The notes beneath the pieces were generated by a model. The model did not search any database. It was given only the letters and a program-made list of their open reading frames with translations, and was not told where the DNA came from. Shown piece by piece: positions 9,327 through 20,012 of a DNA stretch of 64,000 nt. The stretch lies in assembly GCF_001623565.1 (NCBI RefSeq), contig NZ_CP015196.1, forward strand, positions 1,571,501 to 1,635,500, given 5' to 3'. The DNA is from Streptococcus marmotae. GTDB taxonomy: Bacteria > Bacillota > Bacilli > Lactobacillales > Streptococcaceae. Made by a program: the position numbers and the translations under genes. Position 1 is the stretch's first letter. Every line of letters begins with the position of its first letter.

Positions 9327-10166
9327 ATGTCAAAAGTCATTGAATTTAAAGATAAAGTGGTAGTAGTCACAGGCGCAGGAGGTGTTCTATGCGGCTATTT
9401 AGCAAAAGAATTTGCAAAAGCAGGTGCCAAAGTTGCTTTGCTCGATTTGAATGAAGCAGCGGCTCAACAATTTGTCGATGATATTGTAGTTGCAGGAGGA
9501 ACAGCAAAGGCCTACCAATCAAATGTTCTGTCAAAAGAGAACTTGGAAGAAGTTCGTCAACAAATACTGGCTGATTTTGGTCCAACAGACATCTTAATCA
9601 ATGGAGCTGGAGGGAATAATCCGAAAGCGACGACAGACAATGAGTTCCATGAGCTAGATTTACCAAGTGATACAAAGACCTTCTTTGATTTGGATGAAAG
9701 TGGAATCAATTTTGTCTTTAACTTGAATTATTTGGGAACCTTACTTCCAACACAAGTTTTTGCGCAAGATATGGTTGGACGAGCAGGAGCAAATATCATT
9801 AACATTTCAAGTATGAATGCCTTTACGCCTCTAACAAAAATTCCAGCTTATTCTGGAGCTAAGGCAGCGATTAGTAATTTTACTCAATGGTTAGCAGTCC
9901 ATTTTTCTAAAGTGGGTATTCGTTGCAACGCGATTGCACCAGGGTTCTTGGTAACAAATCAAAATCGCGGATTGCTTTTTGATGAAAATGGTCAACCAAC
10001 GGTTCGTGCTCACAAAATTTTAACCAATACGCCAATGGGACGCTTCGGTGAAGCAGAAGAATTGGTGGGCGGAGTCTTCTTCCTAGCAGATGAAAATCTA
10101 GCTAGCTTTGTCAATGGTGTGGTCTTACCGATTGATGGTGGTTTTTCCGCCTATTCAGGAGTGTAG
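9327..10166 (+). CDS. uxuB: Fructuronate reductase (D-mannonate oxidoreductase), SDR type
   Basis: It probably reduces D-fructuronate to D-mannonate with NAD(P)H. The 279-aa short-chain dehydrogenase has the nucleotide-binding motif VTGAGGVLCGYLA, the NGAGG segment, a Ser in NISSMN, catalytic Tyr/Lys in YSGAKAA, and a C-terminal LPIDGGF. It resembles the SDR enzymes that replace the long-chain UxuB in Firmicutes (Bacillus YjmF type). Function rests on its place between uxuA and kdgA-pathway genes; the fold itself is certain. Confidence 0.82.
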   Translation: MSKVIEFKDKVVVVTGAGGVLCGYLAKEFAKAGAKVALLDLNEAAAQQFVDDIVVAGGTAKAYQSNVLSKENLEEVRQQILADFGPTDILINGAGGNNPKATTDNEFHELDLPSDTKTFFDLDESGINFVFNLNYLGTLLPTQVFAQDMVGRAGANIINISSMNAFTPLTKIPAYSGAKAAISNFTQWLAVHFSKVGIRCNAIAPGFLVTNQNRGLLFDENGQPTVRAHKILTNTPMGRFGEAEELVGGVFFLADENLASFVNGVVLPIDGGFSAYSGV

Positions 10167-10168
10167 CA

Positions 10169-10966
10169 ATGAAAGAAGAGTACATATTTTGTATCGACTC
10201 AGACGGCTGTGCTATGGATACGATGACCTACAAGCATCAGCTATTTTTCGGTCCATTGGCTGCAGATGTGTTTGAAATTGAAGATAGAAAATCCTTTTTG
10301 GCAGAATGGAATCGTGTGAATCTCTACTCTAGAACACGAGGCATTAATCGCTTTGTAGGTTTAGTGGAAGGGTTGAAATATGCTGGGGTAACTGGTATTG
10401 AAAGCTTAATCAATTGGGTCGAAACGACTTCTTCTTTGTCGAATAGCTCATTAGAAGAAGCTATAAAGATAGACCAATCAAAAGACTTAGTGAAAGCGTT
10501 AGAGTGGTCACTGCAAGTGAACCAAGCGATTAAAAATTATAGTGGTCCAGTAGCTGCTTTTCCAGGAGTACGTGAAGTATTAGGGTTGTTGAGTAAGTAT
10601 GGAAAAGTCTTCGTTGTTTCATCAGCTAATAAGGAGGCAGTTGAGGAAGAATGGCAAGCTCAAGGTTTATTAGAGTTTGTTGATGACTTATACTGTCAGG
10701 ATCGTGGGAAAAAAGAGGATGTGATTGCTGCTTTGGTAGAGCAAGGATATGTTCAGGATCATATCTTAATGATTGGAGATTCTCCAGGTGATTTAGCAGC
10801 TGCAACACAAAATGGTGTTCATTTCTATCCGATTCTAGTTGGGAAAGAAGCGGCTTCATGGGAAGGTCTAAAACAGACTCATAGCCAGAAGTTGCTGAAG
10901 AATGAGTGGACGAAGGAATTAGAAGCGGAATTGGTTGGCCAATTTTGGAAGAATTTAGGGAGCTAG
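10169..10966 (+). CDS. HAD-superfamily hydrolase
   Basis: A 265-aa haloacid-dehalogenase-like phosphatase. Motif I is FCIDSDGCAMDT (Asp nucleophile and DxD-like second Asp), motif II is VFVVSSAN, and motif IV is MIGDSPGDL, with a helical cap between. It starts 3 nt after the reductase stop, so it belongs to the uronate operon. The substrate is unknown; a phosphosugar acid from the pathway, such as a dead-end KDG phosphate, is a guess from position. Confidence 0.8.
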   Translation: MKEEYIFCIDSDGCAMDTMTYKHQLFFGPLAADVFEIEDRKSFLAEWNRVNLYSRTRGINRFVGLVEGLKYAGVTGIESLINWVETTSSLSNSSLEEAIKIDQSKDLVKALEWSLQVNQAIKNYSGPVAAFPGVREVLGLLSKYGKVFVVSSANKEAVEEEWQAQGLLEFVDDLYCQDRGKKEDVIAALVEQGYVQDHILMIGDSPGDLAAATQNGVHFYPILVGKEAASWEGLKQTHSQKLLKNEWTKELEAELVGQFWKNLGS

Positions 10967-11005
10967 AAGGCTTTTTAAATTTTTGAAATGAAAAGGAGAA
11001 GTAAA

Positions 11006-12730
11006 ATGGCAAAAATAGTTGATTTACGTAAAAAACCATATCAGTTAAGTGACGATCAGATTGAGTGGGTAGAATCGACCTTAGGAGGTCTGACAGATGA
11101 AGAAAAAATTGGACAATTATTTGTCAATTTGTTCTTTTTTGGTGGAGATGCCTTTAGTGGAAATACCTTGACAAACCAAGAGATTATCGAGAAATACCAT
11201 ATTGGAGGCGCCCGCTATATGAATGGTAGTCCTGAACAAGTTCAAGGGTTGATTAATGAGTTGCAAAGCTATTCTAAAGTTCCGTTGCTTGTAGCTGCTA
11301 ACTGTGATTCTGGGGGAGATGGTGCAGTAAAAGGTGGGACCTATATTTCCTCAGGTGCACAATCAGAAGCGAGTCGTGATACCCGTGTTCCCTATTTAGC
11401 AGGACTGGTCTCTGCTCGAGAAGAAACAGCACTGGGTGTCAATGTTAATTTTGATCCTTGTGTGGATATTTTAAAGAACTGGCGCAACACGATTGTGAAT
11501 ACTCGTGCCTATGGAACAACTGCAGAAGATGTAATCACCTATACGAGTGCTTATTTAGATGGTTTAACAGCAGAGCGTGATGTCATTCAGTGTATTAAGC
11601 ATTTTCCAGGCGATGGCACAGAAGAACGAGATCAGCATTTAGTATTAGGTGTCAATGAGTTATCGCCAGAGGAGTGGGAAGCCTCATTTGGTCAAGTCTA
11701 TCGGCATCATATTGAACGTGGCGTTGAAATGATTATGGCTGGTCATATTGCTCTTCCCCATTATCAACAACAATTGAATCCAAATCTCAAGGACGAGGAT
11801 ATTTTACCAGCAACCTTAGCACCAGAATTGATTGATGGACTGTTGAAGACCAATCTTGATTTTAATGGTTTAGTGATTACGGATGCCAGTCATATGTTAG
11901 GAATGACCGCTGCTATGCGCAGGGAAGATTATGTACCAGGAGCCATTGCCGCAGGTTGTGATATGTTCCTTTTCTTCAATGATATGGACGAGGACTTCCA
12001 ATTTATGCTGAATGGCTACCGCAAGGGGATTATTTCTGAAGAACGCTTGAACGATGCTGTCCGCCGTATTTTGGGGCTCAAAGCAAAATTAAATCTGCAT
12101 GTCAAGCAGGCAGAAGGCACTCTATTAAAAACAGCAGAAGACTTAGCTGTTATTGGTTGTGAGGAACATTTGGCTTGGCAAAGAGAAGCTGCAGATAAGG
12201 CTATTACGCTGTTAAAAGATACGCAGAAAAATCTGCCAATCAGTCCTGTAACCCACCGCCGTATTCGCCTCTACTACCTTGAAGGAGAAAAAGGTGGCAT
12301 TATGGCAGCAAGTGATGAAGTCGTTGAAACGATTAAGGCTGCCCTTGAACGCCGAGGTTATGAGGTCACCGTCAATGATGGGAATAGTCGCATTAAAGGC
12401 TCTACGCTAGGCTATCGTGAAGAAGTAGATTTGGCCTTGACCATTGCAAATGTTGTAGGCTACGGTGCGCAAAATAACTATCGTATTCAGTGGAAGACAG
12501 CTATGGCAAATGAAGTCCCGTGGTATGTCCATGAAGTTCCAACTGTATTTGTGTCATTAAATTACACGACCCATTTGCATGATGTTACAATGGTGAAGAC
12601 AGCTATCAATGCTTATCACCATAATGCAAATACGATTGAAGCTCTTATCGATAAATTGGAAGGAAAAGCTGATTTTCAAGGTCTTCCAAATGAGCATGTT
12701 TGGGCTAAAAAATGGCAAGCAAAATTATAG
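11006..12730 (+). CDS. GH3 glycoside hydrolase, NagZ-like beta-N-acetylhexosaminidase
   Basis: A 574-aa protein starting at MAKIVDL. An AAAGGAG site sits 8 nt before this ATG, which is why an upstream in-frame ATG at 10988 is rejected. The GH3 barrel carries KHFPGDGTEERDQH, the loop with the Asp/His acid-base dyad of NagZ-type enzymes, and the nucleophile Asp293 in VITDASHM. A C-terminal domain (about 370-574) follows. There is no signal peptide, so it acts on imported oligosaccharides. Next to beta-glucuronidase it would release the HexNAc that alternates with GlcA in hyaluronan or chondroitin; that pairing is inference. Confidence 0.83.
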   Translation: MAKIVDLRKKPYQLSDDQIEWVESTLGGLTDEEKIGQLFVNLFFFGGDAFSGNTLTNQEIIEKYHIGGARYMNGSPEQVQGLINELQSYSKVPLLVAANCDSGGDGAVKGGTYISSGAQSEASRDTRVPYLAGLVSAREETALGVNVNFDPCVDILKNWRNTIVNTRAYGTTAEDVITYTSAYLDGLTAERDVIQCIKHFPGDGTEERDQHLVLGVNELSPEEWEASFGQVYRHHIERGVEMIMAGHIALPHYQQQLNPNLKDEDILPATLAPELIDGLLKTNLDFNGLVITDASHMLGMTAAMRREDYVPGAIAAGCDMFLFFNDMDEDFQFMLNGYRKGIISEERLNDAVRRILGLKAKLNLHVKQAEGTLLKTAEDLAVIGCEEHLAWQREAADKAITLLKDTQKNLPISPVTHRRIRLYYLEGEKGGIMAASDEVVETIKAALERRGYEVTVNDGNSRIKGSTLGYREEVDLALTIANVVGYGAQNNYRIQWKTAMANEVPWYVHEVPTVFVSLNYTTHLHDVTMVKTAINAYHHNANTIEALIDKLEGKADFQGLPNEHVWAKKWQAKL

Positions 12731-12735
12731 TAGGC

Positions 12736-12768
12736 AAAAACTCCTCTATTTTGATGAGAGGAGTTTTC
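12736..12768 (+). terminator. Terminator of the uronate operon
   Basis: A perfect 8-bp stem ACTCCTCT (12740-12747) / AGAGGAGT (12757-12764), extended by A-T pairs, ends in a short T run. Confidence 0.88.
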
Positions 12769-12773
12769 TAGTA

Positions 12774-12802
12774 TTGCCAAATCTTCCTAATTCTGCTAGA
12801 AT
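12774..12802 (+). promoter_or_regulatory. Promoter of the pheST leader
   Basis: TTGCCA (12774-12779) and TAGAAT (12797-12802) with exactly 17 bp between. Transcription would start near 12809, upstream of both the MITE-like element and the T-box. Confidence 0.6.
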
Positions 12803-12853
12803 GAAAGTAGTGCTCAGAGGAAATTAACAGCCTGTCTGCTGATTTTCACGGGG

Positions 12854-12958
12854 TATAGCTGTTTCGTTTTGATTTAGTACTAGGCAACGAATCGCAGGTA
12901 TAACTTAGGTTAGGCAAGACGAGTTAACGACGTAATAAATGAAAACGAAACGACTATA
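12854..12958 (+). repeat. MITE-like element, 105 bp
   Basis: Terminal inverted repeats of about 23 bp: TATAGCTGTTTCGTTTTGAT at the left and the complement of ATGAAAACGAAACGACTATA at the right, with about three mismatches. Ends are TA-rich, as expected after TA-target insertion by an IS630/Tc1-type transposase. Size and layout resemble the pneumococcal RUP (107 bp), though sequence identity was not tested. It has no coding capacity. Confidence 0.7.
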
Positions 12959-12961
12959 AAA

Positions 12962-13160
12962 TTGAATAGAAGTCTGCAAGACTAGTACATCTAGGGAAAC
13001 TGTCTAGGGAGATGAGCCGTGACTGGAAGCTCATTCAGTGAAAATAGGTCGAATTCACTTGCACATGGACTTACAAATAAAGGTTTGCAGTATTGCAAAT
13101 GAAAACGGATGGTACCGCGTGACAACGCTCCGATTGGGTGTGGTCATGCGTTTTTATTTT
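12962..13160 (+). promoter_or_regulatory. T-box riboswitch (tRNA-Phe) of pheST
   Basis: The conserved T-box core TGGTACCGCG is at 13110-13119, followed by a terminator stem (CGCGTGAC... / ...GTCATGCG) and TTTTTATTTT. Upstream, AAGTC/GACTT and GCAAG/CTTGC close a Stem I. Its 3' side has GAATTCAC near 13050-13058, giving UUC followed by A as the likely Phe specifier. Uncharged tRNA-Phe would favour the antiterminator and switch on pheS. Confidence 0.88.
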
Positions 13161-13169
13161 GGAGGAAAT

Positions 13170-14216
13170 ATGTCAACAATTGAACAACAATTAGCTGAAT
13201 TAAGACAATCAACACTGGATGAATTGAAAAAGATTCGCTATGAAAATGCCAAGGAATTACAAGACTTACGGGTTGCTGTATTAGGAAAAAAAGGGTCTTT
13301 GACAGACTTATTGAAAGGACTCAAGGATCTCTCGAATGATATGAAGCCGATTATCGGAAAACAGGTCAATGAAGTTCGTGACGTCTTGACCAAGGCTTTT
13401 GAAGAAACGGCAGTCCTTGTCGAAGCAGAAAAGATTAAGGCACAATTAGCTCAAGAATCAATTGATGTAACCTTACCAGGCCGAAGTGTCAAACAAGGTT
13501 ATCGTCATGTCTTGACCCAAACGAGTGAAGAAATTGAAGATATTTTCTTAGGAATGGGCTTCCAGATTGTCGATGGTTTTGAAGTAGAAAAGGACTATTA
13601 CAACTTTGAGCGGATGAACTTGCCAAAAGATCACCCAGCTCGTGACATGCAAGATACTTTCTATATTACTGAGGAAATTCTCATGCGGACCCATACCAGT
13701 CCTGTACAAGCACGGACCATGGACCAGCATGATTTTTCAAAGGGTGCTCTCAAAATGATTTCTCCAGGGCGTGTTTTCCGCCGCGATACAGATGATGCAA
13801 CGCATAGTCATCAATTCCACCAAATTGAGGGCTTGGTTGTCGGAAAAAATGTCTCAATGGGTGACTTAAAAGGCACGCTTGAGATGATTATCAAAAAAAT
13901 GTTTGGTGAGGATCGTCAGATTCGCTTACGTCCTTCGTATTTCCCATTTACAGAACCGTCCGTTGAAGTGGATGTATCCTGCTTTAAGTGTGGCGGAGAT
14001 GGCTGTAATGTCTGTAAGAAGACTGGTTGGATTGAGATTTTAGGGGCAGGAATGGTTCACCCACACGTGTTAGAAATGAGTGGCATTGATCCAACAGAAT
14101 ATTCTGGTTTTGCCTTTGGTTTAGGTCAAGAACGGATTGCCATGCTTCGTTATGGAATCAATGATATTCGTGGCTTCTACCAAGGGGATAGCCGTTTTTC
14201 TGAACAATTCAAGTAA
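13170..14216 (+). CDS. pheS: Phenylalanyl-tRNA synthetase alpha subunit
   Basis: It charges tRNA-Phe together with PheT. The 348-aa protein begins [11 protein letters not shown] after GGAGGAAAT; an in-frame upstream ATG at 13038 lies inside the T-box and is not a start. It has an N-terminal coiled coil (about 1-85), class II motif 2 in [19 protein letters not shown], motif 3 in [14 protein letters not shown], and a four-Cys knuckle ([16 protein letters not shown]). Confidence 0.97.
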   Translation: MSTIEQQLAELRQSTLDELKKIRYENAKELQDLRVAVLGKKGSLTDLLKGLKDLSNDMKPIIGKQVNEVRDVLTKAFEETAVLVEAEKIKAQLAQESIDVTLPGRSVKQGYRHVLTQTSEEIEDIFLGMGFQIVDGFEVEKDYYNFERMNLPKDHPARDMQDTFYITEEILMRTHTSPVQARTMDQHDFSKGALKMISPGRVFRRDTDDATHSHQFHQIEGLVVGKNVSMGDLKGTLEMIIKKMFGEDRQIRLRPSYFPFTEPSVEVDVSCFKCGGDGCNVCKKTGWIEILGAGMVHPHVLEMSGIDPTEYSGFAFGLGQERIAMLRYGINDIRGFYQGDSRFSEQFK

Positions 14217-14225
14217 GGTGTTGCG

Positions 14226-14743
14226 ATGATTAGTGTAGTTGAGAAAAAAGACCTACCTTTGCTCCGTGAAATGGCCATGCAAACCTTTCGCGAAACTTTT
14301 GGGGCCTTTATCAAAGAAGCTGATTTGGAGTATTTCTATACCCATGATTTGGCACTTGAAACCTTGGAAAAAGAATGGGAAAATCCAGAATCAGCCCATT
14401 ACTTTGTCCTTCATGAAGGGCAGCCAGTTGGATTATTGAAGGTGAATTGGGGAGATGCCCAGACCGAGCATGAACTAGAAGATGCGTTTGAAATTCAACG
14501 TTTGTATATTTTGCAGTCCCACCAAGGTTATGGTTTGGGAAAGGCCTTATTCGAATTTGCTCTTGAAAAGGCAGTAGCAGGTCAGTTTACCTGGGCTTGG
14601 CTAGGAGTTTGGGAGAAGAATTTTAAGGCACAAATTTTTATTTCAAGTATGGATTTGAGCGCTTTAGTGAGCATGAATATGTGACAGGAGATACAGTAGA
14701 TATTGACTGGCTCCTGAAAAAGCGGATCAGAGAAGAAAAATGA
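14226..14743 (+). pseudogene. GNAT N-acetyltransferase gene broken by a 1-nt frameshift
   Basis: The first frame gives 152 aa ending ...WEKNFKAQIFISSMDLSA and stops at 14684. The remainder of the GNAT fold (FYFKYGFERFSEHEYVTGD, then DIDWLLKKRI) is intact in another frame to the TGA at 14743. Adding one T to the run of five T near 14634-14639 restores one frame of about 172 aa, the usual family length. Motif A is QSHQGYGLGKALFEFA. It lies between pheS and pheT and its repaired stop is 9 nt before pheT. It is either a real inactivation, a slippage site or a sequencing error. Confidence 0.82.
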
Positions 14744-14752
14744 GGAAGTACG

Positions 14753-17155
14753 ATGTTAGTAAGTTATAAATGGTTAAAAGAATTAGTAGATATTGATGTG
14801 CCGAGCAAGGAATTGGCGGAAAAGATGTCAACGACAGGAATCGAGGTAGAGGGGGTGACTTCTCCAGCAGATGGTCTGTCAAAAATTGTGGTGGGAGAAA
14901 TCCTCTCTTGTGAGGATGTGCCAGATACACATCTTCATGTCTGCCAAGTAGATGTCGGTGAAGAAGCGCCACGCCAGATTGTCTGTGGAGCGCCTAATGT
15001 CCGTGCGGGAATTAAGGTTATGGTTGCTCTTCCTGGTGCACGTATTGCCGATAATTATAAGATTAAAAAAGGAAAAATCCGTGGCTTGGAATCGCTCGGT
15101 ATGATTTGTTCTCTAGGCGAGTTGGGGATTTCTGACTCGGTTATTCCAAAAGAATTTGCGGACGGTATCCAGATTTTACCGGCTGATGCGGTCAATGGTG
15201 ATGAAGTCTTTTCCTACCTTGACCTAGACGATGAGGTAATTGAACTGTCCATTACGCCAAACCGTGCGGATGCTCTGTCCATGCGTGGGGTAGCCCATGA
15301 AGTGGCAGCAATTTATGACAAAACTCCTCAGTTCAAAGAGTTTCCACTGGTCGAAGCAGACAAGCCAGCCAGCGATGTGATTGAGGTAGCGATTGAATCT
15401 GAAAAGGTTGCAACCTATCGTGCGCGCGTGATTGAAAACGTGACAATCGCACCGAGTCCTCAATGGTTACAAAATCTCCTGATGAATGCGGGAATTCGCC
15501 CAATTAACAATGTAGTGGATGTGACCAATTATATTCTCTTGTATTTTGGACAACCTATGCACGCCTTTGATTTGGATAAATTTGAAGGCCAAAAGATTGT
15601 GGCGCGTGATGCAAGAGACGGGGAAACCTTGGTCACTTTAGATGAAGTCGAGCGTGAATTGGTAGCAGATGATATTGTCATTTCCGTTGCTGATAAGGCG
15701 GTTGCCCTTGGTGGTGTCATGGGTGGCGCTGCAACTGAGATTGATCATCAATCGACAAATGTGGTGTTAGAAGCGGCACTTTTTGATGGAAAATCCATTC
15801 GGAAAACATCTGGTCGATTAAATCTCCGCTCGGAATCTTCTTCTCGTTTTGAAAAAGGAATCAACGTGGCTGATCTTGCAGCGGCTATGGATGCGGCAGC
15901 CAGCATGATTGCAACATTAGCAGGTGGTCAGGTTCTTTCAGGTGTTGTGTCTGCAGGAGAAGTAGAGACCAGTCCAGTAGCTGTTTCAGCCGACTTGGAC
16001 TATGTCAATCGCTCTTTGGGAACTAGTCTTGTTTATAGCGATATTGCTGACATCTTCCGCCGTTTGGGTATGGAGATTACTGGTGATGATGCCAGCTTTA
16101 CTGTCCAAGTTCCACGTCGCCGTTGGGATATTCGCATTCCAGCAGATTTGGTCGAAGAAATTGCACGGATCTATGGCTATGACAATCTTCCAACAACCTT
16201 GCCAAAAGAAGATGGAACAGCTGGTGAATTGACAAGGAGCCAAAAACTCCGCCGTCAGATACGTCAGATTGCTGAGGGGGTTGGGTTGAGTGAAATAATT
16301 ACCTATGCACTGACAACTCCTGAAAAAGCAGCTGAATTTAGCTTGGCACCCACAAGCGTAACAGAATTGATGTGGCCAATGACAGTCGATCGTTCTGCTC
16401 TTCGTCAAAACATGATTTCAGGGATGTTAGAAACAGTAGCCTATAATGTAGCCCGTAAAAATAAAGACTTGGCCTTGTATGAAATCGGAAAAGTCTTTGA
16501 ACAGACAGGTAATCCACATCAAGATTTGCCACAAGAAATCATGAAATTCGCTTTTGCTTTGACAGGATTAGTAGCAGAAAAAGATTTCCAAACTGCAGCA
16601 GTTCCAGTTGATTTCTTCCATGCTAAGGGAATTCTAGAAGCCCTATTTGCCAAGTATTCACTTGAGGTCAGCTATGTGGCAACTAGTAGCCTAGCAGCGC
16701 TTCATCCTGGACGAACTGCTCAGATTGAGCTAAATGGTCAGGTGATTGGTGTACTTGGACAGGTACATCCACAGCTTGCAAAAGAATATGGAATTCCTGA
16801 AACCTATGTGGCTGAAATCAGTATTGATGCCATTGAAGCAGCTCTTCAGCCAGCTAAGCCTTTCACAGAAATTTCAAAATTCCCAGCAGTTAGCCGTGAT
16901 ATTGCCCTCTTGGTAGATAGTGAGACGCAGCACCAAGCGATTCTTGATGCGATTTCGGCTGTAAATGTGAAGCGTTTGACGAAGGTAAGTCTTTTTGATA
17001 TTTATACTGGTAGTAACATTGAAGCAGGTAAAAAATCCATGGCTTATAACTTGACCTTCCAAAATCCACAGGATAGCTTGACTGATGAGGAAGTGGCTAA
17101 GTATATGGAAAAAATCTTTGCAGCCCTTAGCCAATTAGGAGCAGAAATTAGGTAG
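14753..17155 (+). CDS. pheT: Phenylalanyl-tRNA synthetase beta subunit
   Basis: The 800-aa beta subunit shows the usual order: N-terminal tRNA-binding EMAP-like domain (about 40-150), B3/B4 editing domain, B5 domain with [11 protein letters not shown] earlier and [23 protein letters not shown], catalytic-like core, and a C-terminal anticodon-binding FDX-ACB domain ([13 protein letters not shown] to the end). It pairs with PheS under T-box control. Confidence 0.97.
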   Translation: MLVSYKWLKELVDIDVPSKELAEKMSTTGIEVEGVTSPADGLSKIVVGEILSCEDVPDTHLHVCQVDVGEEAPRQIVCGAPNVRAGIKVMVALPGARIADNYKIKKGKIRGLESLGMICSLGELGISDSVIPKEFADGIQILPADAVNGDEVFSYLDLDDEVIELSITPNRADALSMRGVAHEVAAIYDKTPQFKEFPLVEADKPASDVIEVAIESEKVATYRARVIENVTIAPSPQWLQNLLMNAGIRPINNVVDVTNYILLYFGQPMHAFDLDKFEGQKIVARDARDGETLVTLDEVERELVADDIVISVADKAVALGGVMGGAATEIDHQSTNVVLEAALFDGKSIRKTSGRLNLRSESSSRFEKGINVADLAAAMDAAASMIATLAGGQVLSGVVSAGEVETSPVAVSADLDYVNRSLGTSLVYSDIADIFRRLGMEITGDDASFTVQVPRRRWDIRIPADLVEEIARIYGYDNLPTTLPKEDGTAGELTRSQKLRRQIRQIAEGVGLSEIITYALTTPEKAAEFSLAPTSVTELMWPMTVDRSALRQNMISGMLETVAYNVARKNKDLALYEIGKVFEQTGNPHQDLPQEIMKFAFALTGLVAEKDFQTAAVPVDFFHAKGILEALFAKYSLEVSYVATSSLAALHPGRTAQIELNGQVIGVLGQVHPQLAKEYGIPETYVAEISIDAIEAALQPAKPFTEISKFPAVSRDIALLVDSETQHQAILDAISAVNVKRLTKVSLFDIYTGSNIEAGKKSMAYNLTFQNPQDSLTDEEVAKYMEKIFAALSQLGAEIR

Positions 17156-17159
17156 GGCT

Positions 17160-17444
17160 ATGGATCAAGCAACTATTCAGCAAAAATATTTCAGACAAGG
17201 CCGATTGGTGACCATTCCCAAAAAAGAACAAGCCAAATGGCAATTATTTCATTATTTTCAGCAGCAACTAGCCGAGCAAGGCCAACAGTTTACGGAAAAA
17301 GAAATCAATGATTTTTTCAAGACCTATTACGATGATACGGCTATTTTGCGGCGATACTTGGTTGATTATGGTTTTTTAGAGCGTGATTTGTATGGAAAAA
17401 TCTATACGATAGGAGAGAGAAATGGTTATTTGGATGAGAGATAA
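17160..17444 (+). CDS. DUF2087-domain protein
   Basis: A 94-aa basic protein beginning 5 nt after pheT. The segment RLVTIPKKEQAKWQLFHYF, then FTEKEINDFFKTYYDD and RRYLVDYGFLERD, is a compact winged-helix-like domain known as DUF2087, seen alone or fused to regulators. A nucleic-acid-binding role is plausible but unproven. It is likely co-transcribed with pheST. Confidence 0.75.
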   Translation: MDQATIQQKYFRQGRLVTIPKKEQAKWQLFHYFQQQLAEQGQQFTEKEINDFFKTYYDDTAILRRYLVDYGFLERDLYGKIYTIGERNGYLDER

Positions 17445-17660
17445 GGAGACGATACTCCAGTAGAAGAGATTTCGTGTGTCTCTGTCCACTGAGTGGTGCT
17501 TGTCGAAGGTTTCTCATGCAACTATCTCGTGAAAATCGCGATAGGGAAATTATGCTTGATGATGAAAAATGTGAGATTGTGAACTTAAAAGACCACATGT
17601 CTATTGGTAGGGAGAAGAGCGCTATCCAATAGGTGAGCCAACAAAACTGGATTAAGAAAA

Positions 17661-17692
17661 AAACTTGGAGATTTCCAAGTTTTTTTCTTAAT
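17661..17692 (+). terminator. Terminator downstream of pheST-DUF2087
   Basis: AAAAAACTTGG and CCAAGTTTTTTT flank a 6-nt loop (agattt); the symmetrical A/T tails allow action in both directions. Confidence 0.8.
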
Positions 17693-17884
17693 AGCCATTT
17701 TATCTATAATTAGTTATTTATTGCTATAAAATGGAGTAGGCTAAGTGAATCAAATAGAATACTTTTTCAGTAAATGAAATAGGTAATACTAAAAAAGGTC
17801 GTCCAAACTATCTAAGTAAGTTGCAAAATATTAACGTTGATTTTAATGGAGTATAAGTATTCATCTGCTCCCTTTTGTATTTTA

Positions 17885-17917
17885 AAAGCCATCAGTAAAG
17901 GATACTGGTGGCTTATT
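17885..17917 (-). terminator. Terminator of lysS
   Basis: On the minus strand, arms AAGCCACCAGTA and TACTGATGGCTT form a 12-bp stem (one G-U/A-C difference) ending in TTTTAAAA, just past the lysS stop at 17928. Confidence 0.7.
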
Positions 17918-17927
17918 GTATATAGTC

Positions 17928-19445
<1,518 letters not shown>

Positions 19446-19469
19446 TCATTCATTCTAGCATAAAACCAA

Positions 19470-19500
19470 AAAAAAATCAGCTAGGATAGCTAATTTTTTC
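19470..19500 (-). terminator. Terminator between the ybaK operon and lysS
   Basis: A short stem ATTAGCTA-tcc-TAGCTGAT with an A-rich lead and T8 tail on the minus strand. The flanking A and T runs make it potentially bidirectional. Confidence 0.75.
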
Positions 19501-19529
19501 TATTATATACATGATTTTAACGGGTTTAT

Positions 19530-20012
19530 CTAGTCAGCTTTGGTAATCAAATCTGCAAATTCTGCTCCGACAAAATCAGCTAATGCTTGGCTATCCATTC
19601 GAATAGAGCGGCCAAGTTCTCCAGCTGAGACGATGATTTGTCCCAATTCTAAGGCGGATTGATCGATATAGATTGGAAAACGATGCTTCTGGCGAATACC
19701 AACAGGATTGTTGGCACCGTGGACATAGCCGGTTGTTTTTTCCAAATCTTTTTGGGGAATCATGCTGACTTTTTTATTACCAGAAATCTTAGCTAATGCC
19801 TTTTCTGATAGGTGTTCTGTAATAGGAACGATGCCGATAACGGGGCCTGTCTTATCACCGATTAAGGCAAGTGTTTTGTAAATCTGATGTTTTTCCACAC
19901 CTTCTGGTAGTTTGCCTTCAAGTGCGTTGATTTCAAGACTATCATGGTCAAGCCCTGCCTTATCTAAAATTTGGTCCACCAAGGTTTTTTTGCGTTTCTT
20001 TTGCTTGGCCAT
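19530..20012 (-). CDS. ybaK: Cys-tRNA(Pro)/Cys-tRNA(Cys) deacylase, YbaK/EbsC family
   Basis: A 160-aa trans-editing enzyme that hydrolyses Cys mischarged on tRNA-Pro. Family segments: YKTLALIGDKTGPVIGIVPI, the catalytic-Lys region KKVSMIPQKDLEKTTGYVHG, GANNPVGIRQKHRFPIYID and GELGRSIRMDSQAL. Length is normal. Its ATG overlaps the stop of the DUF368 gene (TAATG), so it is translationally coupled. The symbol follows the E. coli family name. Confidence 0.9.
   Translation of the reverse strand: MAKQKKRKKTLVDQILDKAGLDHDSLEINALEGKLPEGVEKHQIYKTLALIGDKTGPVIGIVPITEHLSEKALAKISGNKKVSMIPQKDLEKTTGYVHGANNPVGIRQKHRFPIYIDQSALELGQIIVSAGELGRSIRMDSQALADFVGAEFADLITKAD

Larger units (their letters stand above)
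17445..17927. other. Intergenic stretch with gene remnants and two terminators
   Basis: No intact gene is seen. From 17448 to 17630 short frames (for example ISRENRDREIMLDDEK then NLKDHMSIGREKSAIQ) look like decayed coding DNA with internal stops. At 17758-17856 a plus-strand frame NTFSVNEIGNTKKGRPNY, continuing to a TAA, resembles the tail of a lost gene. Neither was recognised. A terminator (AAACTTGG/CCAAGTTT then T7) lies near 17661-17690, and a hairpin AAGCCATCAGTA/TACTGGTGGCTT near 17887-17915 ends lysS from the other strand. Confidence 0.45.

Noticed and set aside
10626..11039. 137-aa minus-strand frame opposite the HAD gene
   Set aside because: Antisense to a gene with intact HAD motifs in a tight operon; no family features.
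13038..13169. N-terminal extension of PheS from an upstream ATG
   Set aside because: The extension lies in the T-box leader; GGAGG sits before the ATG at 13170 and the protein then starts as PheS normally does.
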